This document shows, piece after piece, positions 1 to 10,174 of a DNA stretch of 64,000 bases (its first letter is position 1; each line of letters begins with the position of its first letter). Origin of the DNA: Odontocerum albicorne (Eukaryota; Arthropoda; Insecta; Trichoptera; Odontoceridae); NCBI GenBank assembly GCA_949825065.1, contig OX463859.1, forward strand, positions 20,725,847 to 20,789,846, in the 5' to 3' direction. The notes under the pieces were generated by a model that did not search any database, was not told the origin of the DNA, and saw nothing but the letters and a program-made list of their open reading frames with translations. The translations under genes and the position numbers were made by a program.

Positions 1-248
1 CAGTTGGTTTAATATACGAGTATATACCACGCGTGACTGAGGGTTTAGTCATGATATTCGTTATATAAGTAGGTATTTAGAACAAATGGTGATTTTTTAC
101 ACGACAATATTTATTAGGGACATACTCAAATAAATTTATGTACTTCTAGTATCGGGAGACAGTTAAAGAAACCTTGAAAAACCTTTAGTAAGAATATCGC
201 AATGGATTCTTGCCTTCTTGCTTCGAGGCTTCTATAGTTACACGCCGC

Positions 249-456
249 GAGAAGTTTGACATAGTGCGCATGGAGAGAATTTTGACATAGTGCGCATGGT
301 GAGAAGTTTGACATAGTGCGCATGGTAAGAAATTTGACATAGTGAGCATGGTGCGAAGTTTGACATAGTGCGCATGGTAAGAAGTTCGACATGGTGCGCA
401 CGGTGAGAAGTTTAACATAGTACACATGCTACGAAGTTCGACATGGTGCGAAATGG
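249..456. repeat. 26-bp minisatellite, about 8 copies
   Basis: About eight head-to-tail copies of a 26-bp unit containing TTTGACATAGTGCGCATGG. Later copies diverge more, for example ATGGTGCGCACGG and TAGTACACATG. The ORFs crossing it on both strands are by-products of the repeat, not genes. Confidence 0.9.
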
Positions 457-978
457 TGATACCCATCTTTTTATTTTTTTGACAATTTTCGTACATATTT
501 ATTAAATTAGAAATTAAATTAACTGCTTATTTATTATAATTTCTTTTCTATTATAATTTATGTGTACAAGCGTGTAGTCTGGAAAAAAGCTGACATCCGC
601 GTTGTCAAGCTCACCCTTTCTTTTGGTGGGGATGTATATTGATTGGCATTATGTTATGAAATAAGCCAAGACCGTTTGATGAATTTTCTTTTCCATTGTC
701 TTATTCTATTATTTATTTGTTCATTTGGTTTAAGGAGACAATAAGGTATACTAATAATGATGTGTAGATAAAAGATGGAGAAATTAACATTTTTCAAATA
801 ACTGTTAGTAACATGAAGAAGTAGAATGAGTTAAGAAATAATACTAATAAAATACAGGATTAAAATTAATGGTGTTTGCGGTAGACCGAAGAAAACTTAG
901 TTGACCGAAGTCTTCAAGAATTTCAAGAAGGGCAAATAAGAAACGTTGAAAAAAATAATGTGGACATCTATTATCTCT
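457..978. other. AT-rich intergenic sequence, no gene seen
   Basis: AT-rich single-copy-looking sequence. I see no coding frame, RNA gene or repeat that I can name. Confidence 0.6.
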
Positions 979-1189
979 GTCTACACCAGTGTTTCCCAAC
1001 GTTTTTTGTGATATACCCCACCTAAGCCTTTCTAAAATTCTTATGCCCTCCCCTACGTAACGGTGACGCGACAAAGCGATCAAAATACGACTAAACCCTG
1101 AACGAGTCAATTTTCGAATAGCCCCATTTAAAAATCAAATTGCCCCCCTGCGGGGCGTGGGCCCCACGTTGGGAAACACTGGTCTACAC
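979..1189. mobile_element. hAT-type MITE with intact target duplication
   Basis: A 195-bp element (987-1181) begins CAGTGTTTCCCAACGT and ends with the exact reverse complement, giving 16-bp perfect terminal inverted repeats. It is flanked on both sides by the 8-bp duplication GTCTACAC (979-986 and 1182-1189). An 8-bp duplication with CAG-starting ends is the hAT superfamily signature. It has no transposase, so it is non-autonomous. The minus-strand ORF crossing it is incidental. Confidence 0.92.
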
Positions 1190-1205
1190 GATAAGTACTG
1201 TATTT

Positions 1206-1290
1206 TATTTATTACACTTTCGTTGTACGCAACAAACCTGGTCAATTTATTATTATGTAGTAATATCTTCCAACCTATCAAAAACGTGTC
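1206..1290 (-). repeat. SINE tail fragment
   Basis: Minus-strand copy of the 3' tail of the tRNA-derived SINE seen complete at 20149-20351. It shows the CTGGTTGG-like block, the inverted-repeat-rich middle and the CAACGAAAGTG-type end, all diverged. Confidence 0.65.
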
Positions 1291-1305
1291 AAACAAGCAT
1301 TAATT

Positions 1306-1412
1306 GACTCTTAATTTCTAGTCGGTAATATAAAGTGTTTCATACCTAATTTTTCCTCTCTCTCCACCATCCCTTCCTTTTCCTTTGATTTATAATATCT
1401 CACTTTACTTTT
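1306..1412 (+). repeat. LINE 3'-UTR fragment
   Basis: Matches the sequence downstream of the LINE ORF at 14455-14889, including CTCCCCCATCCCTTCC-like and TTTTCCTTTGATTTATAATATC-like blocks. It is a 5'-truncated copy with no coding part. Confidence 0.7.
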
Positions 1413-1439
1413 ACTATGTAAATTGTTCATAATTTTTTT

Positions 1440-1825
1440 TAAAGATGAATAATCATTTAAATATTTTTGCGACCACGTAACTTCCTTTATTTACTTTTGT
1501 CTGGCTGGTTAGGAGAAATTGCCGCCTGGCAATAAACCCGCCAGATTGTTTTTACGGTGAAGCGTTAAATAAAAATAATGAAATAAATAATTGAAAATCA
1601 GACAGGTTTCGTTTTTTTTTTAATGTGTAATATCGGGAATCGACCCGAAACTTTCAGATGCAAGTCAGGCGTCTTAATTATTTATTTAACACTTTATTGC
1701 ACAACAATTTGGCCTGGCTTATTGCTAGGTGGTAATATCTTCCAACCAATCAGACAAAAGTAAATAAAGGAAGGTACATGGTCGCTAAAATATTCAAATT
1801 ATTATTCCTAAATATATGAACAATA
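1440..1825. repeat. Head-to-head SINE tails forming an inverted repeat
   Basis: 1440-1560 and the reverse complement of about 1720-1825 match over roughly 100 bp, including the SINE tail (TGTCTGGCTGGTTAGGAG) and about 60 bp upstream of it (CCTTTATTTACTTTTGTCTG). The spacer holds a decayed tRNA-like head on the minus strand (around 1635-1680). The match beyond the SINE means the whole block was duplicated in inverted order. Confidence 0.7.
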
Positions 1826-2480
1826 TATAATACATTGTCACTAGGCCACGGAGATTGTCAATATATAAATAAATAAATAAATTGACACACCAAAAAAAGA
1901 AAACTTCATGAAATTTAAAACGTTACAAATAATAGTTTTATAAGTACACATTAAAGCATAAAAAATATAATTAACTACTTTCTACTAAAAATATATAAAA
2001 AGGTTATGTCTTATTTTTATATTTAGGTAACCGAAATATTTTTCAAAGTTCTATTAACAATGGCAACATTTTCATTTTGCTTCGAGCGATATACGAGATA
2101 CTCGTACATCATTTAAACTTTTTCAATTGGTTCGTTTTTTGCATATTTGTTTTTAGTTTTTCTCAGAAACCTTTTGAACTCGGGACTTTTTACAACATCT
2201 TTGTAATACAGTTCTCGAAATAGTTAAAATTTTAACACAGCATTCAAAAATTCAGAATTTACTCTAAACTTTTTTTATTCAAAATCTTTTATATAAAAGC
2301 GTATTTCGTTAATTAGTAGAAAAATTGTTACTTTTTATATTTGACCTTTTTTCATTGATGTAGGACTATGTTCATAAATAAAAAAAATGTATTCTAATTG
2401 GTATTATATTGCACAAATTATTTTAATACACATTTCTACAATTTTCACTTTAAAAAATTATATGAACAATACCGACAAAC
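1826..2480. other. AT-rich intergenic sequence
   Basis: Very AT-rich with homopolymer runs. A short minus-strand tRNA-like scrap (ACTAGGCCACGGAG) lies at about 1842-1856. No gene seen. Confidence 0.5.
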
Positions 2481-2494
2481 GACTTCTGACGTTT

Positions 2495-2565
2495 TCCAGT
2501 CCAGGCGTTGCGGCTTCGATTCCCGTTGGTACCGTTTTTTTTTTTTACTTAAGACCTATAGAAAC
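2495..2565 (+). repeat. Partial SINE head
   Basis: Contains a B-box-like GGCTTCGATTCCCGTTGG and a poly(T) followed by ACTTAAGACCT, the junction between head and body of the local SINE. The 5' part is missing. Confidence 0.55.
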
Positions 2566-2626
2566 TTTTTGTTGATTAGAGAGAGATTTCCATTAGACAA
2601 TTATCTGCTATGTAGATGTATGCAAT

Positions 2627-2860
2627 ATGAAAAAAACAAGGGTCATTAAGTGAAAGAAGGTTTAATGAAAAAACAAGGGTCATTAAGTGAAAGAAGGTTT
2701 AATGAAAAAACAAGGGTCATTAAATGAAAGAAGGTTTAATGAAAAAACAAGGGTCATTAAGTGAAAGAAGGTTTAATGAAAAAACAAGGGTCATTAAGTG
2801 AAAGAAGGTTTAATGAAAAAACAAGGGTCATTAAGTGAAAGAAGGTTTAATGAAAAAAGA
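2627..2860. repeat. 37-bp minisatellite, 6 copies plus a partial
   Basis: Six nearly identical 37-bp units containing CAAGGGTCATTAAGTGAAAG, with unit starts at 2664, 2701, 2738, 2775, 2812 and 2849. The copies differ by at most a base or so (AAGTG versus AAATG), which suggests recent expansion or homogenisation. Confidence 0.95.
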
Positions 2861-2935
2861 AAGGATGGATAAAATGAATGTTTTTATTAAGATAAGGAGA
2901 AGAGCATCAAAATAGCTAGGTTTCATTAACCTTTT

Positions 2936-3018
2936 ACTGGTTGGTTGAAAGAGCTTACCGCATGGCAATAAAGCCACCAGGTTGTATATATATAACAAGA
3001 AAATTGTAATACAGTACA
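2936..3018 (+). repeat. SINE tail fragment
   Basis: CTGGTTGGTTGAAAGAGC, then a GCAATAAAGCCACCAGGTTG-like block and an ACAAGAAAATTGTAATAC end. This is the local SINE tail without its tRNA-derived head. Confidence 0.7.
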
Positions 3019-3584
3019 GTACAAAAATATATAACATATGTATAAATAATATTTTTTGTTAAAAAGCTGGCACACGTGTCAAGAAAAATATTTTCAAATT
3101 TCGTTTTGAAACATTAAGTATTTTTGAAAAATAATCTTACCTTTTTATGCCGTTTCCAGAAAAAGTCAAGCCAAAAATTTAAAGTTTATTTATACTCCTC
3201 CATAGGACATCTTGATAATAGTTATTTTCACTTTTTTATTTTAACTTTTACACAACCACTTGAATTAAAAAAAATCAATGTTTATAATATTAAGTTAATC
3301 ATTGAGATTGAAAATTTTTAACTCAAGATATAGCATAGAAGTTCTTGTGTTCAATTTAATTTAAAAACCAATTCAATTAAGCTTTTTATTGCACACTTGT
3401 ATGTCAACATTAGCAAAAAAACAACAAATTCATTAAGCAAGTACCTATTACACGCGCGTTTTCAAATATACAACCTTTTAATTTTAAATTAAAAGTACCA
3501 TTTAAGTGTGATACTCAAAGTGATTTTAAAAAAGTATATTAACAAATTTTCGAATTAGGAACGTCGTGTAATTTGACGTTTATC
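3019..3584. other. AT-rich intergenic sequence
   Basis: No gene, RNA or recognisable repeat seen. Confidence 0.5.
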
Positions 3585-3780
3585 GAACGAATGGTCCACA
3601 AAAAGGTGACAGACGAGAGTTTCGCGCGCGTGGCTGTCAGTGACTGAGAATTTTCCCGCAATATTCGACATTACGTCCGTACTCTGACTCCCTCCTCTCT
3701 CTCCCGACCTCCCGGTCCTTTCTTCTTTCCGCTGAAACTGTGAGGGTGCCTTTCAGATATTGTAAACCTTTAAATTTGTA
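3585..3780. promoter_or_regulatory. Isolated GC/CpG-rich patch, possible promoter or first exon
   Basis: A short patch with many CpGs (for example GTTTCGCGCGCGTGGC) and a pyrimidine-rich run of CCTCCTCTCTCTCCCGACC type stands out from AT-rich surroundings. It has no clear ORF, terminal repeat or target duplication. It could be a non-coding first exon or promoter of a gene continuing beyond what I can trace, or a TE scrap. Confidence 0.3.
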
Positions 3781-5290
3781 ATAAGACAATAAGGTATATA
3801 ATTAAAATATGTATACAACTTGTAATTCTGTTGTAGGTACAAATTAGAAATGTATAATTTAGCGATGATGGTGATTTGTTTTTAGATTATTTGTTATTAA
3901 ATCCGCACATTTTTGTGTTCAAGTTTCACGCTAAGTTCGCTCCATTTTTAAATATATTTTAATACAGCCTTAATATTGTAGTTGTCAATAGTTTTTTTTA
4001 TTTCATGGTTCATCATGACTATCCTGCTTTTTACCTTTCGAAGTACGCAGAGAGAAGTAGGCGTTAGTACGTTTAAGTTAATTTCTTGTACAATATTATG
4101 TTTACAAACCTGTTTTAGTTATTGATATTTTTTAAATAAATAATCAAGTTTTCGTCTACTACTGCGTTTTTCGTCTACTACGTCTACGCTGTGATTAAAA
4201 CGTGGGGAGACTTCGATCGTCTTATCAGTACCTCTCAATCTAACATAAACGTTCATCCGTCTCTCGCACAAAACACATTTTCATCATAATCTTACAGGGG
4301 CTCTTCAAAAGCCGAGTGTAAATTCCACTAAATGGTAACCCTGTTTGTTTATAAAATTTACGGCAAACAGAATTCTTAACACATATATGTTATATAACAA
4401 TACAATTTTGGCAACTGAACCTCAGGTTGGCAACTTCAATAGACTATCATAGCTGGATTTTTGGTACAGGATTCTGTAAGACTGAAACTCTGTTCCATAA
4501 TACAGCTGAATTTAAGACCCAAAATATATTAACACCAAACAAAACACACCCATGATTCAAAAGGATCAAATCTCAAATGAGTACAAAAAAGTTCTCCATC
4601 TTAACTAAAAACGCTTTTGAATTAATTATCAATAATTTAGTTCTTAATTAAATTACGAAAATAAGGAGAATCAAGTGACAGTAGATTAAGTCGAGATATA
4701 TGAAACTAAGACCTGAAGTTAAAAAGGATCAAATTTATACCAAGAAGTGATTAATACGGTGTTTAATTATTGCATCCCTTTTCTTCTTAATTAAATTTAT
4801 TTTGGTGCAATTTGTATCATTAGCTGTTCTTCATTGATATTCATGATTTAACAGAATAAATCTATAGAATTTTTTTTTAAATAAACTACCATTTGTATAC
4901 TATTTTAAATGAAAAATATTTATCGAATTAATAATGCCAAATCTGATTTTGATATATTGGTTGAGATTATGATGCATTTGAAATATAGATTGGATTTATA
5001 TGTGTATATATTTATATTGGATTTATATACACTACTGATTTACATACACATGTACTATAAATCCAATCGATACGTGATTTGTATGTAAATGCAGAGTGTG
5101 AATGATTCAACTGGTTATATAAGTATTAATGACAAATATATGAAGTTTATGATTAAGGAATGAGACCACTTCGTTATAGGTAGGCTTCGTCACAGATACC
5201 ACTTCGTCACACGTTCGTTACAGGTGCCTAATGTAGAGGTTCTATTTATTCACAAAACGACGAATTTTCGACATCGTTATGTACTCGTAC
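3781..5290. other. Long AT-rich intergenic stretch
   Basis: No coding frame found. A small local duplication, TTTTCGTCTACTACTGCG / TTTTCGTCTACTACGTC, lies at 4150-4190. Confidence 0.5.
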
Positions 5291-5292
5291 AT

Positions 5293-5660
5293 GCATTCGA
5301 TGATTTCCCTTTTCAATAAAACAATGTGAATTCTAAATATTGAACTGGGGTTAATAAAAAAATCTGCCAAAAGTATGTATTGGCTGCAATAAAAATCCGT
5401 ATTTAATACAGGCTGTAATAAAAATCCGTCTTTAATAAAGGCTGTAATGAAAATCCGTCTTTAATAAAGGCTGTAATAAAAATCATTCACTCGATGATTT
5501 CCGTTTTCAATAAAACAATGTTAATTCTAAATATTGAACTGAGGTTAATAAAAAAATCAGCCAAATGTATGTATTGGCTGTAATAAAAATCCGTATTTAA
5601 TAAAGGCTGTAATAAAAATCCGTCTTTAATATAGGCTGTAATAAAAATCCGTCTTTAAAT
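5293..5660. repeat. Higher-order tandem repeat, 29-bp unit inside a ~190-bp unit
   Basis: A 29-bp unit (GGCTGTAATAAAAATCCGTC plus TTTAATAAA) starts at 5382, 5411, 5440 and 5469, then again at 5576, 5605 and 5634. Each array is preceded by the same roughly 90-bp leader (GATGATTTCC, then TTCTAAATATTGAACTG). The array is therefore two-level. A diverged leader piece recurs near 22460-22510. Confidence 0.88.
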
Positions 5661-5698
5661 ATGTGTAAGTTCATATAAGAACACTTAACTAAAAATAA

Positions 5699-5910
5699 TT
5701 TTGTTGTTCCTCTAATTACATTGAAATATTTCTAGTGCTTAAGCTGGGGCTCTCTTTAGGCGGTCTAAAGTAGAATCAGTGAGGCTTGTGAAGGATCAGT
5801 CAGATGAGAGCGGAAGAGAGGCTCGAATAGGAGGTAATAGATGATACAGTATTTAAGAATGTTATAATCATTATATAGTTAAACGTAAAGAGAGGAACAA
5901 CGATTATCTG
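5699..5910. repeat. Possible MITE
   Basis: GTTGTTCCTCT near 5702 is matched by AGAGGAACAAC near 5893, about 200 bp apart. The inverted repeats are short and the target duplication is unclear. Confidence 0.3.
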
Positions 5911-6110
5911 AAAAAATAGCTTTCCTGGAAACAAGGAAAAAAATAAGGTTGTAATGAAAGTGAACTTCCGAGAAAAAATATATTTGGTTACTTTTCTGTT
6001 ATCTTAAAAAATACTATCAAAAATCAAAATTCCATAAGTCACCTTTGTAAAAATTATGGTGTTGATAAAATCAGAATGGAAAATAAACAAAAATATTCAA
6101 AAAATAATAG

Positions 6111-6320
6111 GACCCACGACCTTTGTCGCAAAGTTGGTATGATGCCAGTCTTCCGACCCGAATGTTACGTGTTCAAATCCTATTGGTACCTTATTGAATT
6201 AAGAAAGGGTACCGGTTTAATATTCACTTAAGGTCTCATAAAACTTTTTTTGATTGGTTGGATGAGATTGCCACACATTGGCAATACATTCGACTAGGTC
6301 TACTATACAATACGAAAGCG
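6111..6320 (+). repeat. tRNA-derived SINE, nearly full length
   Basis: The tRNA-like head has A-box-like GCAAAGTTGGTATGATGCC and B-box-like GTTCAAATCC. The shared body (ATTCACTTAAGGTCTC) and tail (TTGATTGGTTGGATGAGATT) follow. Diverged relative to 20149-20351. Confidence 0.75.
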
Positions 6321-6563
6321 TATGTAGTACAAAACACGAAAATTGTCGTTTTTTTTATTTATTAATTTATTTATTTACAATCATAAAATTTTCAATAAAT
6401 AAAAACAAAAAAGACAATACACATTAAAAAGTAGTGACTTTCGTTAAAAAATCTATGGATGACCAAAAAAATGTTTGACATTTTTTTTTTTTGATAAGAC
6501 ATAAAGAACTGTAAAAATATTAATAAAAAAACAATCAATAGCAAGTGGAAAAAGTTCAAAATA

Positions 6564-7686
6564 TACGAGGATGCGGCCGCCTCGAGGAGTGTTGGATGGA
6601 AATATTAGGAGTGGGGAAAGCGGTCGGCCGGCCTCGGCACATTTCATCATTAGTATGGCACACGATGTCTGAGAAAGAGATGCGCCCGTCGATTGCGCAA
6701 CGCATAATTATCAAGTTTCCCGCTCGAGGACGTAAAACCGGCCAAAATTCTGCGGAGACTGACGGCACAGTTTGGAGATCAAACACAAACATAGAAGATA
6801 AGTAATTGATGACTTGTACCTCTTTACCAAAACACCATTAAAGTTATAGAAGCACTCAATCCATAATCACAAAGGACCTAGGATTCCGTCAAGTGTCTGC
6901 TCGATGGATCCCACGTCTTTTGACTGCAGAACAAAAGTTGACACGTTTGCACGTCTGCACGTCTGTGAGCGGCTCTTGGCGCGGTTTGCACAAGAAGGAA
7001 ATGCATTTTTGAGTCGCATCGTTACCTGCAAATTTGGGTACATCACTACATGCTCGAATCGAAACAAGCCAGCATGGAGTGGAGAAAGAAGGATGAGGCA
7101 GTCCCTGTGAAAGCCAAGACTAGGATGTCAGCTAGTAAGGTGCTTGCGACCGTTTTTGGGACCGGCGTAACATTTTGCACATCGATTTTTTTTTGCACGA
7201 TTGTCGCACCATCAATGCGGTGTACTACTGCGAGCTTTTGAATGAAGTTAAACTTGCTTATCGATGCAAAAGACGTGACCAACTGATACGAAAAGTGATT
7301 CTCCTCCATGACAACGCGAGGCCCCATACTGCAGCTATAACATGTGAACAATTGGAGGAAATTAGTTGGACACGACTTGAACACTCTCCCTAGAGCCCTG
7401 ATCTATCACCTAGCGACTTTCCTCTCTTTGAGTCTCTGAAAAAAGCTCTGGGAGGGCAACGATTCAACGACGACGGTGAAGTAGAGGGGTTTGTGCGCAA
7501 TTGGCTGCTGATACAACCCACTTATTTTTACGATGACGGGATAAAAAAAGTACCGATTTGTTGGGACAAATGCATTTCTAAAGCAAAAAACTATGGAGAA
7601 AAATGATGTGAACTTGGGTCTTTTTCTTTCTGCAAATAAAAAAAATAAAACAAAAAAGTGTCGTTTATATTTGATCCAACCTCGTA
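6564..7686 (+). mobile_element. Mariner element, degenerate
   Basis: The ends TACGAGG and CCTCGTA are flanked by TA, the Tc1/mariner target site. The body encodes a broken mariner transposase. The first ~100 bp are unusually GC-rich for the window. Confidence 0.8.
6665..7606 (+). pseudogene. Mariner transposase pseudogene (DD34D)
   Basis: Conceptual translation gives an N-terminal helix-turn-helix region (MSEKEMRPSIAQR at 6665). This is followed by blocks typical of mariner: a PRLLTAEQK-type linker, LHDNARPH carrying the second Asp, and SPDLSPSDF carrying the third. The last two Asp are 34 residues apart, as in DD34D mariners. It is dead: frameshifts follow the HTH, the block around the first catalytic Asp (after IVTC, near 7022) is altered or deleted, and a TAG replaces the Tyr just before SPDLSPSD (7391-7393). 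The reading frame must be shifted several times to follow the protein. Intact transposases of this type are about 340-350 aa. Confidence 0.85.
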
Positions 7687-7702
7687 TAATTATAATTTTA
7701 AG

Positions 7703-7895
7703 AGCTATATCAACACCACAAAACTGTACGACAGAAATTAAAAAAGCTATGTCAACATCACCAAAAATTGTATATCTGAAGTTATAAAAAGATAGGTCAA
7801 CACCATAAAACACCACCAAAAACTGTATACCAGAAGTCAAAAAAGATATGTCAACACCATAAAACACCACCGAAAACTGTAAACCAGAATATACA
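7703..7895. repeat. Short irregular tandem repeat
   Basis: Four units of about 42-54 bp share TCAACACCAYAAAA and AAAACTGTATACCAGAA-like blocks, directly after the mariner 3' end. The long minus-strand ORF over it (7406-7939) encodes the repeat and antisense transposon sequence and is not a gene. Confidence 0.8.
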
Positions 7896-8209
7896 TGGAA
7901 ATCGCGATGTTTTAACACATATGTACACAATACTATCATGTACGTGAAAAGGCGACAATACTCATGTCTACACCGCTCGAGTTTGTTACGAGACGAATTC
8001 TTTTACCAGACTGAAGCCCTTTATTTGTTTGCGTATTCATTTATTCAAGTGAAAAATTTATATGGCGCCGTTAAAGAACAAACTCTACTCAAGGGCGCTC
8101 TAACTCTTGACTCAAACCCACAATTATTAAATAAATCACATCTGGCAGCTATAGCAACGCCCGAGCGAATCATGCATAACACTTTCTTTGTACACAGCAC
8201 AACTTTATG

Positions 8210-8366
8210 GGACCATTTCCACGTGGCAATCTCATCTTACCAACCAGAAAGACGTTTATGAATCCTTAAGTGATTTTTTTTCTAAATCTGGGTTCCAGCA
8301 GAAATTAAACCCGCAATCTCCAGGTCGGAAGACAGGCGTCTTACCAACTAGGCCACGGAGGTCGTC
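8210..8366 (-). repeat. tRNA-derived SINE, minus strand
   Basis: Read on the minus strand: GACCTCCGTGGCCTAGTTGG (A-box region), a B-box-like GGGTTTAATTTC, then CACTTAAGG and a CTTTCTGGTTGG tail. It lacks the last ~50 bp of the tail. Confidence 0.8.
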
Positions 8367-8371
8367 AAATT

Positions 8372-8460
8372 AGGCCACGGAGGCGTACCACCGGAAATCG
8401 AACCAAAAACCACCGAGCAGTAATCAAGCATCTTATATACTAAGCCACGGAGGTCGTCAG
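8372..8460 (-). repeat. Second SINE head, tandem to the first
   Basis: Another minus-strand tRNA-like head (AAGCCACGGAGGTCGTC at its 5' end, with GGAAATCGAACC as B box complement) directly abuts the SINE at 8210-8366. Confidence 0.6.
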
Positions 8461-9034
8461 AATTTTTTAATAAACTTTTTAAATGAATTATTGTATTAAT
8501 TGTGTTATATTACAAGATGTCAGGCATCTTTTTTTACATTTCCCTTTTCTGTCAACACAAATGAACATAAAAGGTAATCAAAAAAAAAAATAGGGGAGAG
8601 TTTAAATGAATTAAGTTAAATACTGCAGTATAAGCTGTCGAAAGGGCGGGGGAGAGTTGTGGCAGGCTTTATGGTTTGTGTTACGAGGGCGATAAACAGA
8701 GAGATATTAAGAGCCTATAAAAAAGTATTTGGTATTCGACTCTGAACTTCCAAAATACCGTTATTTTTTTATATTACACAAGTATTCGTTGTTGCTGAAA
8801 ATACTCGTAAGTGTTATCATCAAACGGTTGTACTTGCGTCCATATATAACAACAATGAGTGTTATCGTAGTTACGGTTTAATAGTAGTTATTATTTATAT
8901 TAACGGCGTAGTTAAAAGCTTTTGGATGTTTCAATTAATTCGTGTCAATGTTTATTTTTTAATGGCAGTTATCAAATCTCTTGAGCGACATTAGCTTTGA
9001 CTTTTGTGTGTTTGTAAATGAATTTCACAGATGT
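8461..9034. other. AT-rich intergenic sequence
   Basis: No gene or recognisable repeat. A purine/GC-richer patch (GGGCGGGGGAGAG) lies near 8645. Confidence 0.5.
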
Positions 9035-9310
9035 AAAAAGATGTCTGCCTTGGAGATGTATTGCTGGCGACGTATTTTGCATTTACCATGAAGAGCATAA
9101 AGGACAATTTATCGATTCTAGGAGTACTACAAAACAACGTTAGTATTATCAAACAACAGCGAATCTTTAGGTGCTTCAGTTATATCATCAGACGTGAAGA
9201 TACAATAGAGAGACTGGTGATCCAAGGGGAAAATATAAAGGTTCCCTTCCCGAGACAGATTACCAACGCGATGAACAGACCTGGTAAGGAATATTACTAA
9301 AGGCTCACTA
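9035..9310 (+). pseudogene. LINE fragment (C-terminal part of RT ORF)
   Basis: The translation around 9088-9297 contains ILGVLQNNVSIIKQQRIFR and YIIRREDTIERLVIQG. This resembles the region after the thumb in RTE/Jockey-like endonuclease-reverse transcriptases. A second-frame lead-in (CLPWRCIAGDVF) shows a frameshift. There are no intact RT motifs. Confidence 0.6.
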
Positions 9311-9446
9311 TAAGAGTGTAATAGAAATGCTACTAACCATGATAAATGAAGTCATATACTTTTTTTCAGTGCCACACGCCAGATCAAGTTCAATGATCAC
9401 TATTCTATAAAAAGCATAATTAATAAGAAATTTTAGTTAACATGTA

Positions 9447-10167
9447 GAGTGGCGCAACAAGAACTGTAATTTTAAATTTAAATTGAGTTCTGCAATCGTG
9501 TACCACTGCATAATTAATTTATAGGTTATGTACATGACGTATATCCATTATAAATATTATACGTTTGACAGCTGAAAAATGGCGGCAAATTTTACATTAT
9601 AGCTCTAGTTGCGCCACCATGTGAAATAATACCTTCGATCAATGGAAATCGATATCGTGACCTGATTCAAACTTTTTTTTGTAATCAATTGAATGATTTG
9701 GACTTGGAAAACATGTGGTTCCAGCAGTATGGGGCTACTTGTCATCCTGCTAATAAAACAACTTTATGGCAGGAAAATTTTACCAACCGTATAATTTCTC
9801 GTCGTGGAAATGTGAATTGGCCGTCAAGATCGTGTGATTTAACCCTTTTAGATTTTTTCTCTAGGGTTATGATAAATCTCAAGTTTACGCCAATAATCCA
9901 AAAACCATGGATGACCTAAAGTCCAACATCACTTGTGTCATTGCAAATATACGTATCCATTTATGTGAATCCGTTATTGAAAATTTTGCTCAAAGAGTCG
10001 TCATCTGTAACAGGAGCTGAGGTGGCCATTTGACCAATATCATTTTTCACACATACTCGTAATTCTTATGTACACTAATTAATTACATTGATACCAATAA
10101 ACATGAAAATTAAAAAAAAAATGTTTTTTTTTCTTTGATTTAAAATTGCAGTCCTTGTTGCGCTCCC
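9447..10167 (+). mobile_element. Mariner-like element, internally deleted
   Basis: TA-flanked ends share GCGCAACAAG(A/G)ACTG and AATTTTAAAT as inverted repeats. The remnant ORF 9689-9919 carries the DDE C-terminal half only. The left end has a second inverted partner inside the element (9590-9623, CTAGTTGCGCCACCATGTG), so a smaller fold-back unit 9447-9621 is embedded at its 5' end. Confidence 0.7.
9689..9919 (+). pseudogene. Mariner-like transposase fragment, catalytic Asp lost
   Basis: Encodes NMWFQQYGATCH followed by NWPSRSCDLTLLDFF. Relatives read FQQDGATCH at the first block, so the second catalytic Asp is Tyr here. About 40 residues separate that position from the Asp of LLDFF, longer than DD34D, so this is a distinct Tc1/mariner lineage from the other copies. 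The N-terminal DNA-binding half is absent. Confidence 0.75.
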
Positions 10168-10174
10168 TATATGT

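Noticed and set aside
249..456. CRISPR-like direct repeats
   Set aside because: Units are contiguous 26-bp tandem copies with no unique spacers, in intron-bearing insect DNA. The same applies to the other arrays.
844..1110. 88-aa minus-strand ORF
   Set aside because: It overlaps the non-coding hAT MITE and its flank, with no domain.
6571..6640. Apparent cloning polylinker (GCGGCCGCCTCGAG and GGCCGGCC sites)
   Set aside because: It lies inside the TA-flanked mariner, between its 5' end and the transposase start, and the flanks are ordinary genomic sequence. It is odd, but there is no vector sequence beside it.
7406..7939. 177-aa minus-strand ORF
   Set aside because: It runs antisense through the mariner 3' end and a tandem repeat. 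Its repeated GVDI/VVFYG segments simply translate the repeat.
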